A stretch of DNA of 35,920 bases from Acetofilamentum sp. (GTDB lineage: Bacteria > Hydrothermota > 32-111): the NCBI GenBank assembly GCA_020721805.1, contig DYMB01000003.1, positions 1 to 35,920 of the forward strand, given 5' to 3'. Both the position numbers and the translations under genes were made by a program. Under the pieces are notes generated by a model. That model searched no databases, was not told the origin of the DNA, and saw only the letters and a list, made by a program, of their open reading frames with translations. Within the stretch, counting starts at the first letter, position 1, and each line of letters begins with the position of its first letter. Shown in pieces: positions 33,998 through 35,920 of the stretch.

Positions 33998-35233
33998 ATG
34001 ATAAAAGATGAAAAGCTAAGCGTTGGATGGATAAGTCCCTTTCCTCCAATAAAAAACGGAATTTCAGTTTATTCGGATCTTTTAGTAGATTATCTTAACA
34101 AAACTGAAATGGTCGATGTTAAAAAGATTTCTCCAAATAAACAAAAGAACTTTTTATCCTTTAAAAAAAACATAAAAGATTTTGATGTCCTTGTTTACTC
34201 TATAGGGAATCATCCTGTGCATTTGAACTCTTACAATCTTGCTTTAAAAGAGAGTGGGATCATTTTTCTGCACGATCTTAATCTTCACGATCTGGTTTAT
34301 TATAAAAGTATTGTTGAAAAGGATCAGTTTTACTATATAAGAGCTCTTTTGAATGATAGGTATTCGTTGGATGATGTGAAAAAAGTTTTTTATTCTTTTG
34401 GTAAAGATAGGGATATGTTTGTGGATTTCCCGCTTCTAAAACATATAGTCTTGTCCAACAGATATTTTATAGTTCATTCCAATTATGGGAAAAAAATTGT
34501 TGAAAGTATAAACGGTAAGGCAAAAGTTTTAAAGATATTCCATATTTGTCCATGGGCTGAAAGAGTGGAAAGAAAAAAAGATAAGGATAAATTTATTATA
34601 GGAATTTTTGGTTTTATGTCAAAGGATAAACTTTTGGATAGAACCGTTTCTGTTTTCAAAGATTTTATAAAAGTCTCGAAAAATAAAATAATTTTAAGGT
34701 TTGTCGGAGAGGATGTTGATATAAATCTTGAAGAGATAGTTAAAAATAATCTTCCACCCAACAGTTATGAGATTTTTAGAAATGTCGATGACAACGATTT
34801 TTTGAAACTTATGAAGGGTTGTGATTATGCGATAAATATAAGATATCCTGTTAAAGGTGAAATGTCGGGTAATCTTATAAAGTTTCTTGGTTTTGGTATC
34901 CCTGTTTCCATATTCCGTGAGAAATCTTTTGAAGATATTCCTTCCGATTCAGTATATCCTTTAAACATAAACGATTTTGAAACCTCTCTTTTAAATTTTT
35001 TCAAATTGATAGATGAGAAAAATCAAATTTTTGATCAAATTTCAGTTAAGGCTTACAATTTTGTAAAAAATTATTGCTCAATAGAAAAAAATTCAAGTAA
35101 GATAATAGAATTTTTATATGAATATAATCCTGATTATGAAAAAGAAGATTTAAAAAGATTTAGAAAAAAAGATTTTTTAAATATACTCGGATACAAACGG
35201 TTTATTAAATATGAACTTAAAAAATTGATTTGA
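33998..35233 (+). CDS. GT-B glycosyltransferase (GT4-like)
   Basis: The protein has 411 residues. It begins with VGWISPFPPIKNGISVYSDLL, the usual acceptor-side loop of GT4 enzymes. HDLNLHDL lies in the first domain, and the linker region IIGIFGFMSKDKLLDRTV starts the nucleotide-sugar domain. GEMSGNLIKFLGFGIPVSI, the C-terminal donor-site helix, is somewhat diverged from the EGF.LP.lEAma pattern. It probably adds a sugar to a lipid-linked or surface glycan in the cytoplasm. Donor and acceptor are unknown, and no other polysaccharide genes are in the window. It has its own promoter inside the gap after the regulator gene. Confidence 0.8.
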   Translation: MIKDEKLSVGWISPFPPIKNGISVYSDLLVDYLNKTEMVDVKKISPNKQKNFLSFKKNIKDFDVLVYSIGNHPVHLNSYNLALKESGIIFLHDLNLHDLVYYKSIVEKDQFYYIRALLNDRYSLDDVKKVFYSFGKDRDMFVDFPLLKHIVLSNRYFIVHSNYGKKIVESINGKAKVLKIFHICPWAERVERKKDKDKFIIGIFGFMSKDKLLDRTVSVFKDFIKVSKNKIILRFVGEDVDINLEEIVKNNLPPNSYEIFRNVDDNDFLKLMKGCDYAINIRYPVKGEMSGNLIKFLGFGIPVSIFREKSFEDIPSDSVYPLNINDFETSLLNFFKLIDEKNQIFDQISVKAYNFVKNYCSIEKNSSKIIEFLYEYNPDYEKEDLKRFRKKDFLNILGYKRFIKYELKKLI

Positions 35234-35249
35234 AAAATTTTTCAATTTT
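35221..35249 (+). terminator. Weak AT-rich hairpin after glycosyltransferase
   Basis: AAAATTGA (35221-35228) and TCAATTTT (35242-35249) can pair across the stop codon, with an inner TTGAAAAATTTTTCAA palindrome as an alternative. It is nearly all A/T, so a terminator role is uncertain. Confidence 0.25.
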
Positions 35250-35253
35250 AAGG

Positions 35254-35282
35254 TTGACTTAAATATTTTAGAAAAATATAAT
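35254..35282 (+). promoter_or_regulatory. Promoter of the Fe-S/PHP gene cluster
   Basis: TTGACT (35254-35259), a 17-nt spacer and a perfect TATAAT (35277-35282) predict a start near 35289, 19 nt before the ATG of a 15-codon open frame at 35308. Confidence 0.7.
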
Positions 35283-35307
35283 ATTTAATATTAAAAAAAG
35301 AAATAAA

Positions 35308-35355
35308 ATGTTGAAGAAAATCGATTATCTAAAACAACAAAGAGTTTTTGTTTAA
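35308..35355 (+). other. 15-codon leader frame or frameshifted gene start
   Basis: ATG at 35308 encodes MLKKIDYLKQQRVFV and stops at 35353-35355. Its end overlaps the TTG that opens the next frame at 35348. It is well placed after the promoter. It could be a small leader peptide, or the true N terminus of the Fe-S protein separated by a one-base shift in the T-rich run at 35345-35352. Confidence 0.4.
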
Positions 35356-35758
35356 ACAGGATTATATCTTAGTGCAAGGAGAGGGAAAAATAGATAAGAA
35401 TAAATCTTTTCATTATAAAAAATTAAGTGAGAAAAAATGTGAGGAATGCGGTCCTTGCATGATGAGATGTCCTCCCGAGAATATAAGTAATAGCAATAAA
35501 AAATCTTTTAGAAATGAAGAAACATTCATAGATATTGGAATATTTAAAAGGTTTTCTATAAACTGTTTAAATTGTACACTTTCAAAGATTATTTATATCT
35601 TAGAAAATTCTTATTATAGAGTTTTAATCCCCTTTGTTACAATAAAAAAAATGAAAGTAACCATATATGATCCTTTTTTATCAAAAAATGAAAAGTATTT
35701 TAACAAAAAGATGTTTTTTGAACCTGAAAAAATATTTTATGAGTTGAGATTAAGATGA
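35348..35758 (+). CDS. Small 4Fe-4S protein next to a PHP gene
   Basis: From a TTG at 35348 the frame gives 136 residues. KCEECGPCMMRCPPENI is a CxxCxxCxxxCP motif binding one 4Fe-4S cluster; a second pair, NCLNC, follows about 45 residues later. The rest has no recognised domain. The start is uncertain: no ATG exists in frame near the promoter, the TTG has no clear Shine-Dalgarno, and a 15-codon ATG frame ends on top of it. The stop overlaps the PHP gene (ATGA). Small Fe-S proteins and PHP proteins occur together beside bifurcating hydrogenase (HydABC) genes in Clostridia and Thermotogota, so a redox or regulatory role there is likely but unproven. Confidence 0.6.
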   Translation: MFKQDYILVQGEGKIDKNKSFHYKKLSEKKCEECGPCMMRCPPENISNSNKKSFRNEETFIDIGIFKRFSINCLNCTLSKIIYILENSYYRVLIPFVTIKKMKVTIYDPFLSKNEKYFNKKMFFEPEKIFYELRLR

Positions 35759-35920
35759 AACACAGATGTGATCTTAATATACATACATGTTTTTCTCCAT
35801 TCGCAGATTTGTATATGACACCTATAAAAATTTCGAACATATCAAAACTGATGAGACTCGATATTATATCTATAACCGATCACAATGCGATACATAATAT
35901 AAAGAGTGTTATGGAGGTAG
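35755..35920 (+). CDS. PHP-domain metal-dependent phosphoesterase, 5' part
   Basis: The first 55 residues are in the window; the gene runs off the right end. DLNIHTCFSPFADLYMTP is the first PHP metal motif (HxH is NIHT here, with one His kept) and DIISITDHNAIHN is the second. PHP proteins are metal phosphoesterases of the TrpH group or relatives. The position after an Fe-S protein with a 4-nt overlap is like the hydrogenase-associated PHP proteins of anaerobes. The substrate is unknown. Confidence 0.85.
   Translation, partial: MKHRCDLNIHTCFSPFADLYMTPIKISNISKLMRLDIISITDHNAIHNIKSVMEV

Overview
The window is very AT-rich, densely packed bacterial DNA. Many neighbouring genes overlap by 4 to 14 nt, and intergenic gaps are short. 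The genes point to an anaerobic bacterium with an outer membrane: an outer-membrane barrel protein ending in Phe, a lipoprotein, thrombospondin-type-3 (TSP3) calcium repeats, FtsEX, YbbR, TsaD, a two-part transketolase, an AddAB pair with a degenerate AddB, and an Mbx-type membrane oxidoreductase. I cannot name the phylum. A Thermotogota-like or FCB-adjacent uncultured lineage is a guess.

Layout. 1-608: tail of an EamA transporter. 735-3345 (+): an exported acidic repeat protein, a TSP3-repeat protein, an outer-membrane beta-barrel and a lipoprotein. 3335-7525 (-): a metallo-beta-lactamase-fold hydrolase, two paralogous PDZ-plus-multispan membrane proteins and a histidine kinase. 7588-9941 (-): a TPR protein and a large M3-like peptidase without its HEXXH. 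10144-13245 (+): ybbR, tsaD and a long isoaspartyl methyltransferase. 13237-16579 (-): split transketolase followed by ftsE and ftsX. 16686-22551 (+): addA and addB. 22558-33400 (-): one 13-gene operon with the subunit order of an archaeal-type Mbx/Mbs complex. 33575-35233 (+): a MarR-type regulator and a glycosyltransferase. 35308-35920 (+): an Fe-S protein and the start of a PHP-domain gene; in other anaerobes such genes often sit beside HydABC hydrogenases.

How it fits together. The centrepiece is the Mbx-like operon. Mrp-type antiporter subunits (E, F, G, B, C, D), a second intact NuoL-like channel subunit, and NuoH/B/C/D/I-like parts form an ion-pumping oxidoreductase. Its large subunit keeps only one Cys of each NiFe-binding CxxC pair, so it should not be a hydrogenase. 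Its NuoI-like ferredoxin subunit is fused to a complete GltD/NfnL-like flavoprotein with FAD and NAD(P) folds. This suggests one machine linking ferredoxin, NAD(P)H and possibly polysulfide to ion translocation. The operon has a clear promoter covered by an 18-bp palindrome. A MarR-type gene next door has its own 21-bp palindrome.

Control signals: several operons have good -35/-10 boxes 6 to 8 nt from the start codon and no Shine-Dalgarno sequence, which suggests leaderless transcripts. Others, including Mbx, have AGGAG sites. No tRNA, rRNA, CRISPR array or insertion sequence was seen. No stretch over 300 nt lacks a gene; the largest gap is 9942-10143 (promoters only).
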